In this document: one piece after another, positions 32,377-40,691 of the stretch
Numbering within the stretch: the stretch's first letter is position 1
How the letters are laid out: each line of letters opens with the position of its first letter
IMG/VR virus record: IMGVR_UViG_3300010403_000010
Location: 1 to 49,563 of that record
DNA length: 49,563 nucleotides
Origin: a virus
Direction: 5' to 3' (one strand)
Notes under the pieces: model-generated
What the model saw: only the letters and a program-made list of their open reading frames with translations
The model's database searches: none
What the model was told of the DNA's origin: nothing
Position numbers and translations under genes: made by a program

Positions 32377-32661
32377 ATGGTCGTGAAACATCCAAGCTTG
32401 CCGCTTACGTCCGAGAGCGTGGCGGATGCGCCGGCGAAGATCGATGGCTCGCCGTTGCAAACCGCGCCGACGAAGACGAAGGCGCCGCCATCCGAGCTTC
32501 TCGTGATGGGGCGGATTGAGCGGCTCGTCGAGCAACTTCCAGAACAAGCCCGCGGACGAGTAATCCGGTGGGTGTTCGAGAAGTGGTGCGATGGCAAGGA
32601 CGTCGAACTCGCGAAGCGTTTGCACGATGCTGGATTCAAGCGACTGGGAGAGATGCAATGA
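32377..32661 (+). CDS. Small protein before the ATPase gene
   Basis: 94 residues; ATG 32377 with ACGAGGAG upstream. Unstructured Pro/Lys-rich first 40 residues, then a helical domain (MGRIERLVEQLPEQARGRVIRWVFEKWCDG). Its stop overlaps the ATPase start (ATGA), so it may be a partner of the ATPase. No family recognised. Confidence 0.6.
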   Translation: MVVKHPSLPLTSESVADAPAKIDGSPLQTAPTKTKAPPSELLVMGRIERLVEQLPEQARGRVIRWVFEKWCDGKDVELAKRLHDAGFKRLGEMQ

Positions 32662-33932
32662 AAGCGTGGCGTTTACGTGCAGAAAACTTCATGCGGCTCG
32701 TCTTCGTCGACACGCCGCTCGGGCGCGGCGTTCAGAAGATCGTCGGCAAAAACGGCCAAGGCAAATCAGCGATCCTCAACGCGCTGCGCTGGGGGTTCGG
32801 CGGCGCGAAGAACGCGCCCGACGAGATCGTGCGGCACGGCCAAGAATCGGCGGAAGTGCTGATCGAAACCGACGACTTCATCCTGCGCCGCCGTGCCACA
32901 GTGGACGGCGGCAAAGGCGGCGACGTGACGCTTGAATCGAAGGACGGCAAGACCGTCTACAAGCGTCCCCAGGAGATGCTCAACAAATTGTTCGGCGGCG
33001 GCGTGGTCGCGTTCGACCCGGTCGGCTTTTCGCGCATGAAGCCGCGAGACCAGGCGGACTTGCTCCGTCAAGTCACGGGCCTCGACACGACGGATATCGA
33101 CGCGGAGCGCAAGGCGACGTTCGACGAGCGCACGATCATCAATCGCGAAGTTGCGCAGCTCAAGGCGAAGCTGGCTGACATGGACGAGCCGGCGCCCATA
33201 CCGGAGCCGCCGGCGGAGCAGGACGTCAGCGCGTTCGTGGCGGAGATCGAGGCGGCGGCGAAAACGCAGGCGAAGAACGACAACGCCCGGCGAATGTTAA
33301 GGGACATCGAGCGCCAATGCGACGAGAAAAAGGCAGCGATAGAGCGACTGCAAAAAGAACTGGAAGAGTTGTCTGTAAACGCTTCTGCTGGCCGCGTCTT
33401 CGTCGCTTCCCTCGTTGATCCCGACGTCACCGCCATCAAGACCCGTCTCGAAGACGCCAAGACGCAGAACGCCCGCATTCGCGGTCAGCGGCAACTCAAG
33501 GCCACCGCCGACCGCCGAGCCAACGAATACGCGACGCTCAAGCAATCTCTGGCCGACGCGGAGCGAAAATCGAACCTCCACACCACCCACCTGGGCAACC
33601 TCGACACGGCGAAGCGCGAACTGCTCGACAAGACGCCGATGCCGGTGCCGGGGCTTGGGATCGACGGCGACGTGGTGACGCTCGACGGCGTGCCGTTTTC
33701 GCAAGCCGCGTCAAGCCAGAAGATCCGCGTCGGGCTGGCGATCGGGGCGGCGCTCAATCCGGGGATCGAGACGCTGCTGGTCGAGGAGGGGAGTTTTCTC
33801 GACGAGGATCAACTGCACTTCGTCGAGGAGTGGGCGGAAGAGAATGGGATTCAAATCATCATGGAGATCGTCGGCGACGTGGCCGACGGCATCACGATTG
33901 AGGCGGGGCGAGTGAAGGAGATCGCTAAGTGA
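32658..33932 (+). CDS. SMC/RecF-like AAA ATPase
   Basis: 424 residues; ATG 32658 overlaps the preceding stop. N-terminal Walker A GKNGQGKSA (~30-38) in a RecF/Rad50-like setting (LRAENFMRLVFVDTPLGRG...), a central coiled coil (~190-320) and a C-terminal lobe with SSQKIRVGLAIG (signature-like) and TLLVEEGSFLDEDQL (Walker B/D-loop). Phage proteins of this type act in DNA recombination or end processing. GTGA links it to the Mom-like gene, with the tRNA-Gly lying in the junction. Confidence 0.8.
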   Translation: MKAWRLRAENFMRLVFVDTPLGRGVQKIVGKNGQGKSAILNALRWGFGGAKNAPDEIVRHGQESAEVLIETDDFILRRRATVDGGKGGDVTLESKDGKTVYKRPQEMLNKLFGGGVVAFDPVGFSRMKPRDQADLLRQVTGLDTTDIDAERKATFDERTIINREVAQLKAKLADMDEPAPIPEPPAEQDVSAFVAEIEAAAKTQAKNDNARRMLRDIERQCDEKKAAIERLQKELEELSVNASAGRVFVASLVDPDVTAIKTRLEDAKTQNARIRGQRQLKATADRRANEYATLKQSLADAERKSNLHTTHLGNLDTAKRELLDKTPMPVPGLGIDGDVVTLDGVPFSQAASSQKIRVGLAIGAALNPGIETLLVEEGSFLDEDQLHFVEEWAEENGIQIIMEIVGDVADGITIEAGRVKEIAK

Positions 33933-34528
33933 ATCGCGCCGATGGTGTAACACGGGTAGCACAGTCGCTTTTCCAGGCGAACGGAGGCGGTTCAACTCCG
34001 ACCTCGGCGCTTCAACTTTGGTTCTCGAAGATCGAAAAGCAAACGGCGCGAACGCTCAATCGTCTCTGGCATTCGCGTTATCCAGAAACGAGCCGCAGCG
34101 CAGTCCGCGTTTGTTACGGTGCGGATTTCGATGGCTTTTACTACGCCGTCGCGATGTGGACTAACCCGTCGTCGCCGAAACTTCCGCAGTTGGCGTGGCT
34201 CATGTTGAGCCGTTGGGCCATCGCGCCAGACGCGCCGAAGAACACGGGCACACGAATGGAGTCATGGATGGTCCGCGACGTGAGGCGACGGTTCCCCGAA
34301 GTAACCACACTGGTTAGCTACAGCGACGCCGACACGCACGACGGCGCGATCTACAAAGCGTGCAATTGGATTGAGGGTGAGACGACGACACGAAAGGCCA
34401 GCAGCCGGAACTGGCACAACCGCGAACGCGCGCGGCAGCAATTAAACCGAGTGGCCGAACGGGTCACGCGGTGGACCAAAACCATACGAACTTGCGCCGA
34501 CCCAACAAACCAAGTAGCTGCACGCTAA
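33929..34528 (+). CDS. Mom-like DNA-modification (GNAT-fold) protein
   Basis: 199 residues from GTG 33929 (GTGA overlap with the ATPase). From residue ~45 on: LNRLWHSRYPE, FYYAVAMWTNPSSP, LMLSRWAIAPDAPKNTGTRMESWMVRDVRRRFPEVTTLVSYSDAD..GAIYKACNW, close to the Mom/XF1762-like family, whose phage Mu member modifies adenine to escape restriction. The first ~27 codons coincide with the tRNA-Gly, and no other in-frame start occurs before the conserved domain, so translation must begin at this GTG or at a non-standard codon. Confidence 0.7.
   Translation: MNRADGVTRVAQSLFQANGGGSTPTSALQLWFSKIEKQTARTLNRLWHSRYPETSRSAVRVCYGADFDGFYYAVAMWTNPSSPKLPQLAWLMLSRWAIAPDAPKNTGTRMESWMVRDVRRRFPEVTTLVSYSDADTHDGAIYKACNWIEGETTTRKASSRNWHNRERARQQLNRVAERVTRWTKTIRTCADPTNQVAAR
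33936..34011 (+). tRNA. tRNA-Gly (UCC), atypical, inside a coding gene
   Basis: Acceptor GCGCCGA/TCGGCGC is perfect; D stem GTGT/GCAC with GGG in its loop; T loop TTCAACT. G1-C72, C2-G71, G3-C70, U73 and C35-C36 are all glycine identity elements. Two oddities: the anticodon loop has 8 bases (TTTTCCAG, stem TCGC/GCGA), and the T stem has one bulged A (34001). No CCA is encoded. It overlaps the first codons of the Mom-like gene. It may be functional or a degenerate tRNA. Confidence 0.72.
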
Positions 34529-34586
34529 CGCACGCGGCCAAAGGGGCGAAAGAGGAAGGCGCATCAAACAACTAGGGAGCTAAGCG

Positions 34587-35420
34587 ATGGCGATCATCAA
34601 GATTCAGGTCAACGCCCCGATCACGGGGATTCCGACATCGGCCGAACGCGTCCAGGGCGAATACGGCCCGCAGGTCAAGCTGCGCGGCAACTTCAACGGC
34701 GACGCGCAAGGCACGGTTTACATCAACGAGACGTGCGAGGGGCAAATGCGCACGCTCGGCGTACTGGCTGACGGGCCCAACGGAGGGCTCGTCATCAGTC
34801 GGGCCGTGCCGATCACGGTGCTGCGCACGGAGGAGAACGGCAAGAAGCGCACCAACCTGTCGCTTGCTTCGGGCGGCACGCCATCGCCCGTTAACCACGC
34901 TCCAACGAACGGCCACGCGGCGCCGGCGCATCCGGCAAACAACGCCGCCGAGCGTCCCGGCGAGACGTTCAAGCGTCTCAAGATCACCATGGCCGCGTGC
35001 CTGAAAGCGTCCCGCGAGGCGTGGATTGCGTCGCTCCCGGCCGGCGAGATCCCACCCATCGACGGCATCGCCTCGACCGCGCACACGTTGTTTATCGCCG
35101 CCGACCGCCGCAACTGCTTAAGCCCGTTGCCGAAGCCGCCGGCGGAGCCAGCGACCGATTCGCAGAAGCACGAGATCGATTCGGTGAGCGAATGCTTGGC
35201 GACGCGGCACGTGTGGACGCGGGAGCGTCTCCAGGCGGAGATCCTCGGCGCGACGCAGGCGACGGAGTTGGCGAAGCTTACGGAGCCGCAAGCGAAGACG
35301 GCGATCGACTTCTTGCAGCGCAAGCTTCACGAACTGGACGAGGCGGCAGCGGTCGCGGCGGCGGCGCAGCAGCAGCGTGCGGCGGCGACGGCTTCGCCCG
35401 ACGAAGAGATTCCGTGGTGA
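34587..35420 (+). CDS. Single-stranded DNA-binding-like protein
   Basis: 277 residues; ATG 34587 with AGGGAGC upstream. Residues ~1-90 are beta-rich and OB-like (IIKIQVNAPITGIP...YGPQVKLRGNFNG). A Pro/Ala/His-rich linker and a helical C-terminal domain follow, and the protein ends PDEEIPW, an acidic aromatic tip like the DDDIPF tail of SSB that binds replication partners. It lies among replication genes. The OB fold is inferred. Confidence 0.65.
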   Translation: MAIIKIQVNAPITGIPTSAERVQGEYGPQVKLRGNFNGDAQGTVYINETCEGQMRTLGVLADGPNGGLVISRAVPITVLRTEENGKKRTNLSLASGGTPSPVNHAPTNGHAAPAHPANNAAERPGETFKRLKITMAACLKASREAWIASLPAGEIPPIDGIASTAHTLFIAADRRNCLSPLPKPPAEPATDSQKHEIDSVSECLATRHVWTRERLQAEILGATQATELAKLTEPQAKTAIDFLQRKLHELDEAAAVAAAAQQQRAAATASPDEEIPW

Positions 35421-35469
35421 GCGGCGGCAAGTAATCCGGTTGTGACAAGGACTTAAGGAGATCAGTCAC

Positions 35470-36492
35470 GTGGCGAAGTTAGAAATCCATCCGTATGCGG
35501 AGATATTCCCAATCCACGGCGGCGAGTCGCTTGACGAACTAGCCAACGACATCAAGGCGAACGGCCAGTTATCGCCAATCGCTCTCTACGCCGACAAGGT
35601 CCTCGATGGCCGGCGGCGGCTGGCGGCGTGCGAGAAGGCCGGCGTCGCGCCTAGTTTCCGGCAATACCTGGGACGCGACCCGCTCGGCTTCGTGCTCTCC
35701 CAGAACTTACACCGACGCCACTTAGACGAGAGCGAGCGGGCCATGGTGGCGGCGAGAGTGGCAAATCTGAAAGTAGGCAAACCTGCCGATATTGCGCCAA
35801 ATGGCGCAATATCCCAAGAGCGCGCAGCTGAAATGCTCAATGTGTCCCGGCGAAACGTGCAGCGAGCGACCAAGGTCCAGGCGGACGCGACGCCCGAAGT
35901 GATTGCCGCGGTCGATAAAGGCCAAGCCGCTGTGTCTGACGCCGCCGCGATCGCAGACAAGCTGCCGGCGGTGCAGAAGGCCGCCGTCAAGGCGAAGATC
36001 AACGGCAAGGCCAAGACGCTCAAGGAGGGGGCGGCGCAAGCCGAAGCGGCTGAGGATAAAGGCGAAGTCGACGACGCCCCATGGGTAGACGATTGGGGCA
36101 TACCGATCACCGCCTCCGCGGCCGAAGCGTTCAAGGCGCAGGACGCGTTCGACGAGTTGATCGCCTATCTTCGTGCCGGCCAAAAGATGTTCAAGGCGTT
36201 GGCGACGTTGCCGGGAGCAATTTACCTGTCGAACTTTTGGCAGGAAGGCCGCGACGGCGGCTTCACGCATCCGGGCCTTCAGGCCGTGATTCACAATCTG
36301 CAAGACGCGAAGCCACGGTACACCGTCTGCCCTTACGCCTATTCGCAAGTCAAGGGTTACGTCCACGACAAGAAATGCAACACGTGCCACGGGCTCGGCT
36401 GGATGGCGACGATCGGCAAATCGTTCATGCCGCCCGAGGGGCTAATAAACGCCGCGAAAAAGGCCAATGGCGTGGAAGTTTTGGGGTTCTAA
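35470..36492 (+). CDS. ParB-like protein with C-terminal zinc-like motif
   Basis: 340 residues from GTG 35470. N-terminal ParB/Srx domain: LANDIKANGQLSPIALYADKVLDGRRRLAACEKAG, then LSQNLHRRHLDESERAMVAARV. A helix-turn-helix (AISQERAAEMLNVSRRNVQRATKV, ~115-140) follows. The C-terminal half contains CNTCHGLG and CPYAYSQVKGYVHDKKCNTC, a likely metal site. In phages, ParB-domain proteins serve as nucleases, transcription factors or partition proteins. Adjacent to the helicase (its stop overlaps ATG 36492). Confidence 0.78.
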   Translation: MAKLEIHPYAEIFPIHGGESLDELANDIKANGQLSPIALYADKVLDGRRRLAACEKAGVAPSFRQYLGRDPLGFVLSQNLHRRHLDESERAMVAARVANLKVGKPADIAPNGAISQERAAEMLNVSRRNVQRATKVQADATPEVIAAVDKGQAAVSDAAAIADKLPAVQKAAVKAKINGKAKTLKEGAAQAEAAEDKGEVDDAPWVDDWGIPITASAAEAFKAQDAFDELIAYLRAGQKMFKALATLPGAIYLSNFWQEGRDGGFTHPGLQAVIHNLQDAKPRYTVCPYAYSQVKGYVHDKKCNTCHGLGWMATIGKSFMPPEGLINAAKKANGVEVLGF

Positions 36493-38141
36493 TGTTCAAC
36501 CTGCGCTACTACCAAACTGAGGCCCGCGAAGCGGTTTACCGCGAGTGGGACCGCGTGCAATCGACGGCCGTCGTTGCCGCGACCGCGACGGGCAAGACGG
36601 AACTGTATTTGTCGATCGCCGCCGACCCGATCCTTGGCCGCGTGCTGGTCATCGCCCACCGCGATTACCTGCTGGCGCAGCCGGAGCGGCGACTGGTTGG
36701 CGCCGGCTTCGACAGGTGCGATATCGCGGTCGAGAAGGCGACGCAGCGGAGCGAGGATAAGCTTACGAAAGCCAAGGTAGTCTTCGCCAGCGTGCAATCA
36801 CTCTCTAAGCCGAAGCGGCTGGCGACGTTCGATCCGTACGCGTTCGACGCCGTGATCGTCGACGAGGGCCACCGCGCCGTCGCCAGGACCTACCGCACGA
36901 TTCTCGCCCACTTCAAGCAAAACGCCAAGCTCCGCGTCCTCGTGCTGACGGCGACGCCGAAGCGGAAAGACGGGATCGCGCTGGGCACGGTTTGCGACTC
37001 GGTCGCGTACAGCTACGGGCCGCAAACGGCGATCGAGGAGGGCTGGATCGTGCCCTTGCGGTTCTTTCGCCGCGAAGTGGCCGGTCTCGATTTCTCGACG
37101 GTGAAGCTCAAGGCTGGCGATCTCGACGCCGACCAGGTCGAGCGGCTCATGCTCGAAGAACGTCCGCTCCACGAAGTCTGCGCATCGCTCGCCGAAGACC
37201 GCGGGCCTACGGTGATCTTTTGCCCCGGCGTGGCCATCGCCCGCGCCTACTCGACGATCATGAATCAGCGCTACCGGAATGAGCGAGCAACTGTGCTGTG
37301 GCAGGACAGCACGGACGAGGAACGAGAAACGGCGGGCAAGAAACTCCAGAACGGCGACCTGGATTACCTCTTCAATTGCGACCTCGTCACCGAAGGCTAC
37401 GACGTCCCCGAACTCGTCCGCGTCGTGTGGGCCGCGCCGACCGCGTCGCTGGTGCGATTCACGCAAGGAACGGGCCGCGTCTTTCGGACGCATGGCAGTC
37501 TGCGGCACGTGCTCAAGGGTGGACGCGATGACGCGGAGGCCCGCAAGCTAGCGATCCAGCAGTCGCCGAAGCCGCTCGGCATGGTCGTCACGTACTACCC
37601 GCAGAACTGCCGGCATCAGCTATGCGAGCCGACCGACATTTTGGGCGGCGAAGAGTTACCCGGTGAGCAGCGGAAATACGCCAAGCAAATTCAGGAGCAG
37701 ACCGCGGCGCAGGACGGCGGCTCCGCGCCCGAAGAGGACGTCGCCACCGCGGCAGCCGTCGTCGAGATACGCAAGCTGATCGAGGAGCGACGCAAGAAGA
37801 TTAAGGCCGCCGCCGTCATCACCGACCACGAGTACGACGCTTTCGGCGCCACACCGAACCGTTCTGCCGCTAAGGGGACCAGGGACGAGCGCAAGACGGT
37901 CAAGGAAGTCTCAAACGATTGGCCGGCGACGAAGCCGGCTCAGGACAACATGGTCCGCTGGTTCAAACGGCAAGGCGTCGACACAGACGTCGCCGAGTCG
38001 CTCACCGCGTGGCGGGCGTTCACGTGCAGGCGACTCGTCGAAGACTACGGCCTGCGGATGGAGACGGCGCTATCGATGGGTAAGGGGCAGGCGCTGGCCG
38101 TCTTGGCGAAATACGAGGGCAAAGTCCATGCAACCGCTTGA
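36492..38141 (+). CDS. SF2 DNA/RNA helicase
   Basis: 549 residues; ATG 36492. Superfamily 2 motifs in order: Q-like LRYYQTEAREAV, Walker A ATATGKTE, Ia VIAHRDYLLAQ, II VDEGH, III LTATPKRKDG, then the second RecA lobe with TVIFCPGVAIA, DYLFNCDLVTEGYDVPEL and VI QGTGRVFR. The C-terminal ~170 residues add helices, including a segment (DNMVRWFKRQGVDTDVAESL) also seen in phage helicase tails. Likely replicative or recombination helicase of the phage. Confidence 0.88.
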   Translation: MFNLRYYQTEAREAVYREWDRVQSTAVVAATATGKTELYLSIAADPILGRVLVIAHRDYLLAQPERRLVGAGFDRCDIAVEKATQRSEDKLTKAKVVFASVQSLSKPKRLATFDPYAFDAVIVDEGHRAVARTYRTILAHFKQNAKLRVLVLTATPKRKDGIALGTVCDSVAYSYGPQTAIEEGWIVPLRFFRREVAGLDFSTVKLKAGDLDADQVERLMLEERPLHEVCASLAEDRGPTVIFCPGVAIARAYSTIMNQRYRNERATVLWQDSTDEERETAGKKLQNGDLDYLFNCDLVTEGYDVPELVRVVWAAPTASLVRFTQGTGRVFRTHGSLRHVLKGGRDDAEARKLAIQQSPKPLGMVVTYYPQNCRHQLCEPTDILGGEELPGEQRKYAKQIQEQTAAQDGGSAPEEDVATAAAVVEIRKLIEERRKKIKAAAVITDHEYDAFGATPNRSAAKGTRDERKTVKEVSNDWPATKPAQDNMVRWFKRQGVDTDVAESLTAWRAFTCRRLVEDYGLRMETALSMGKGQALAVLAKYEGKVHATA

Positions 38142-38358
38142 CGCTTTCCTCGCGGCAACCGCGGACCGCATCCCGACGGTGCAGGAGATGCTCGACTTGT
38201 GCGCGGCGCTCAATATCCGCATTTCGATGCGCGACGGGCAGCCCGTGACGGTGACGAAGCCCGAGACGCGGGCCGAAGCGGAGTTGCTCACGAAACTGTT
38301 TCGCCGCGAGCCGTTTCGGTCGCAGGCGATCGCGGCGGCGAAACTGGAGACGAAATAA
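38128..38358 (+). CDS. Small replication-region protein
   Basis: 76 residues; ATG 38128 overlaps the helicase end by 14 nt. Helical with one beta hairpin (IRISMRDGQPVTVTKPETRAEAELL). Its TAA overlaps the CsrA start. No family recognised. Confidence 0.6.
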   Translation: MQPLDAFLAATADRIPTVQEMLDLCAALNIRISMRDGQPVTVTKPETRAEAELLTKLFRREPFRSQAIAAAKLETK

Positions 38359-38561
38359 TGTGTGGATTAGTGCTAACGAGGGGCGTGGGCGAGAAGATCA
38401 TGATCGGCGACAAGATCGTCATCACGGTCACGCGGATCGAGAACCGCAAGGTGCGGATCGGCGTCGAGGCCCCGCGCGACATGGAGATATTCCGCAAAGA
38501 ACGTGGCATGGAGGTCGAGGATGGCGTTCAGCCTATTCGCAAAACCGGAGGCCGCACGTGA
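38358..38561 (+). CDS. csrA: CsrA-family RNA-binding regulator
   Basis: 67 residues; ATG 38358 overlaps the preceding stop. LVLTRGVGEKIMIGDKIVITVTRIENRKVRIGVEAPRDMEIFRKE follows CsrA strand by strand: the LTR at the first strand, VRIGVEAP, and the Arg of FRKE at the RNA-binding position. CsrA dimers bind GGA in hairpin loops over ribosome sites to block or promote translation. Encoded inside the replication operon of a phage with repeated GGA-containing leaders, so phage mRNA or host mRNA may be targets (inference). Confidence 0.85.
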   Translation: MCGLVLTRGVGEKIMIGDKIVITVTRIENRKVRIGVEAPRDMEIFRKERGMEVEDGVQPIRKTGGRT

Positions 38562-38823
38562 TCTTCAACCAGCACAAAGTGCCGCCGCGCTCGAATGCCG
38601 CTGGCCGACCGGGCACGTCTCGGTTCACTCTTTTCCCGCCAACGGCTGGCCAACAGGTGCCCGCGAATGGCGGATCGTCGGCGCGGTGGAGTGGCAGCCT
38701 ATTCCAGCAGCCGAGCGTGCGCGCGACCACGAGCGCCGCATGCGCCGGTTGCGTGCCGAGTGGCCTCTCATCGCTTCGCCAGTGGATCGTATGGCGCTGG
38801 GTCCAACGCAAGAGCGGCGATAA
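38521..38823 (+). CDS. Overlapping small protein between csrA and primase
   Basis: 100 residues; ATG 38521 with GGAGGTCGAGG upstream. It overlaps csrA by 41 nt and the primase by 71 nt. The composition is protein-like, with ANGWPTGAREWRIVGAVEWQPIPAAERARDHERRMRRLRAEW. Likely a real gene rather than an upstream extension of the primase; no function recognised. Confidence 0.55.
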   Translation: MAFSLFAKPEAARDLQPAQSAAALECRWPTGHVSVHSFPANGWPTGAREWRIVGAVEWQPIPAAERARDHERRMRRLRAEWPLIASPVDRMALGPTQERR

Positions 38824-39574
38824 CAAAGTCTCGGTCAAGCTACCGATCTCGGCGTCGACGCTCCGCGCCGCGTCGTCGACGGACCCGGCGACGTGGTCGA
38901 CGCTGCGGCTCGCGCAAGCGGCGCTACAGACGCGGGTATTCGCAGGGGTTGGCTTCGTGTTCTCCCAGGGCGGCAATCTCTTCGGCATCGACCTGGATAA
39001 CTGCATCGCCGTCGACGGCGTGGTCGCGCCGTGGGCCGCGGAGATACTCGCAGCGTTCCCGACGTACGCGGAAATCTCGCCGTCGGGCCGTGGGATCAAG
39101 CTATACGGCATCGGTGAGCACCAGGCGAAAGGCGTCTCGGCGTTCATGGGTCCCGCGGCGCCGGGCGAGAAGCGGCCACGGGTCGAGGTCTACGGGTGGG
39201 GCCGCTACTTCGCGTTCACGGGCCGGCGGCTGGCATCCGCGCCCGCCGACGTCGCCGACTGCCGCGAACCGCTGGCGGCGCTCGTCAAACGGCTGGCCGT
39301 GACGCCGCCGCCGCCGATGCCCGTCAGATCGTCCAGGACGCCCGCGACGCGACGCGCGGCTCTTTATTTGGACCGCGTGCCGCCGACGAAGTGCGGGACG
39401 GCGTCGTGTCACAACCGGACGTTCTTCTGCGCGTGCCGGCTCGTGGGGTTCTTTCGGCTTCACCCCGGTGAAGCGATGCCGCTGCTCGCGGACTGGGCGT
39501 CGCGGGGGGAGCATCGGTGGTCCTACAGAGAGTTGGAGCACAAACTGAGTGATGCGACACGAAAGGGAGGGTAA
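38753..39574 (+). CDS. Primase / prim-pol-like protein
   Basis: 273 residues from GTG 38753, matching the family start (MP..LSSLRQWIVWRW). GVGFVFSQGGNLFGIDLDNCI and FPTYAEISPSGRGIKLY are the hallmark strands of the AEP-type primase/polymerase N-terminal domain, with Asp in GIDLD as metal ligand. GWGRYFAFTGRRL follows. The C-terminal ~80 residues hold several Cys/His. No helicase domain is attached; the adjacent SF2 helicase may supply it. In-frame codons extend upstream to a GTG at 38558, but that region is better explained by the overlapping gene 38521. Confidence 0.75.
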   Translation: MPSGLSSLRQWIVWRWVQRKSGDNKVSVKLPISASTLRAASSTDPATWSTLRLAQAALQTRVFAGVGFVFSQGGNLFGIDLDNCIAVDGVVAPWAAEILAAFPTYAEISPSGRGIKLYGIGEHQAKGVSAFMGPAAPGEKRPRVEVYGWGRYFAFTGRRLASAPADVADCREPLAALVKRLAVTPPPPMPVRSSRTPATRRAALYLDRVPPTKCGTASCHNRTFFCACRLVGFFRLHPGEAMPLLADWASRGEHRWSYRELEHKLSDATRKGG

Positions 39575-39578
39575 TCCG

Positions 39579-40691
39579 GTGCGTTTAACCTGTGGTCGAG
39601 AAATCTTACTGGAGGCCTTGCAAGCGGTCGTGGCGGCGATGCCGTCGAACGCCGTGAGGCCAGTCTTGCAAAACTTCAAACTGTCCGCGGCGGGCGACGT
39701 GCTCGCCGTGCAGGCGACCGACACCGAAGTCGGCGTGACGCTCAACATCCGCCTTGGCGCCGGCATCGACGAGGAGGGCGCATGTCTCTTGCCGCAGCGT
39801 CTCGCGGGCGTGCTCAAGGAGGCGACGGACGACGATGTCACGATCGACGCCGATCTCTCCGGCTGCTCCGTCACCGGCAAGCGGCTGCGGCTCGAACTGC
39901 CGGCCAGCGATCCCGCGGCGTACCCGGATTGGGGGCGATACGACGACGGCCCGCATCACGAGATTGACGGCGCCTTGCTCAAGGATCTGATCGACAAGAC
40001 CAAGTTCGCTGTCTCGAAGACGTTCGATTCACGCTACGCGGCGCAAACCGGTGTTCTCTGGAAGATGGACGACAAGGCGTTCTCTCTGATGGCTAGCGCC
40101 GGCGCGTACGCGGCTATTGCCGACGGTACGGCCAACCAAGTCGGAGACCATAAGACCGGCCTTGAATCCGTCGCGTCGCTCAAGTTCACGGTGATGGCTA
40201 CGGCGCTCGCGGAGGGCCCGTGCAAGGTCGCGTTCCGCTCGAACGTGTGTTGGCTGATCACGGAGCGGGGGTCGGTCTGCGGCACGCTGCTCGCCGGGAA
40301 ATTCCCCGACGTGCGCCGCATCCTGCCGAAGTCTCCGGGCGCCACGGCAACCGTCAATATCGACGACCTCCACTCGGCAGTGCGGCAGACGATGGCCAGC
40401 GCCAAGCAGGACGACGTTGACACGCAGCGGGTGTCGTTCGAATTCGGGGCCGAGACCGCGACGCTGCGGGCGGCCGGCGAGTCGGGCAAGTGCATCGTCA
40501 CGATCCCGGCGACGCCTACGGGTTCGAAGCCGTTTTCTATACTGCTCAATCCGAAGAACATTGACGGCATCTTGAAGGCGGTCGACGTCGAAGGCGACAT
40601 CGCGGTCGAATTCGCGGACAATCCCGAACGCGTCATCATTCGCGGCACGAACTCGATCTATCTGGCGGCCGGATTGGCAGGTGGAAAATGA
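39579..40691 (+). CDS. dnaN: DNA polymerase III beta sliding clamp
   Basis: 370 residues from GTG 39579 (GGGAGGG eight bases upstream). Three similar ~120-residue domains, with LQAVVAAMPSNAVRPVLQNFKL, ATDTEVGVTLNI, LPQRLAGVLKEA, LELPASDPAAYPDWG and FSILLNPKNIDGILKAVD recalling bacterial clamps. Clamps tether the replicase to DNA. No polymerase gene is visible, so the clamp likely recruits host Pol III or redirects it. Confidence 0.88.
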   Translation: MRLTCGREILLEALQAVVAAMPSNAVRPVLQNFKLSAAGDVLAVQATDTEVGVTLNIRLGAGIDEEGACLLPQRLAGVLKEATDDDVTIDADLSGCSVTGKRLRLELPASDPAAYPDWGRYDDGPHHEIDGALLKDLIDKTKFAVSKTFDSRYAAQTGVLWKMDDKAFSLMASAGAYAAIADGTANQVGDHKTGLESVASLKFTVMATALAEGPCKVAFRSNVCWLITERGSVCGTLLAGKFPDVRRILPKSPGATATVNIDDLHSAVRQTMASAKQDDVDTQRVSFEFGAETATLRAAGESGKCIVTIPATPTGSKPFSILLNPKNIDGILKAVDVEGDIAVEFADNPERVIIRGTNSIYLAAGLAGGK

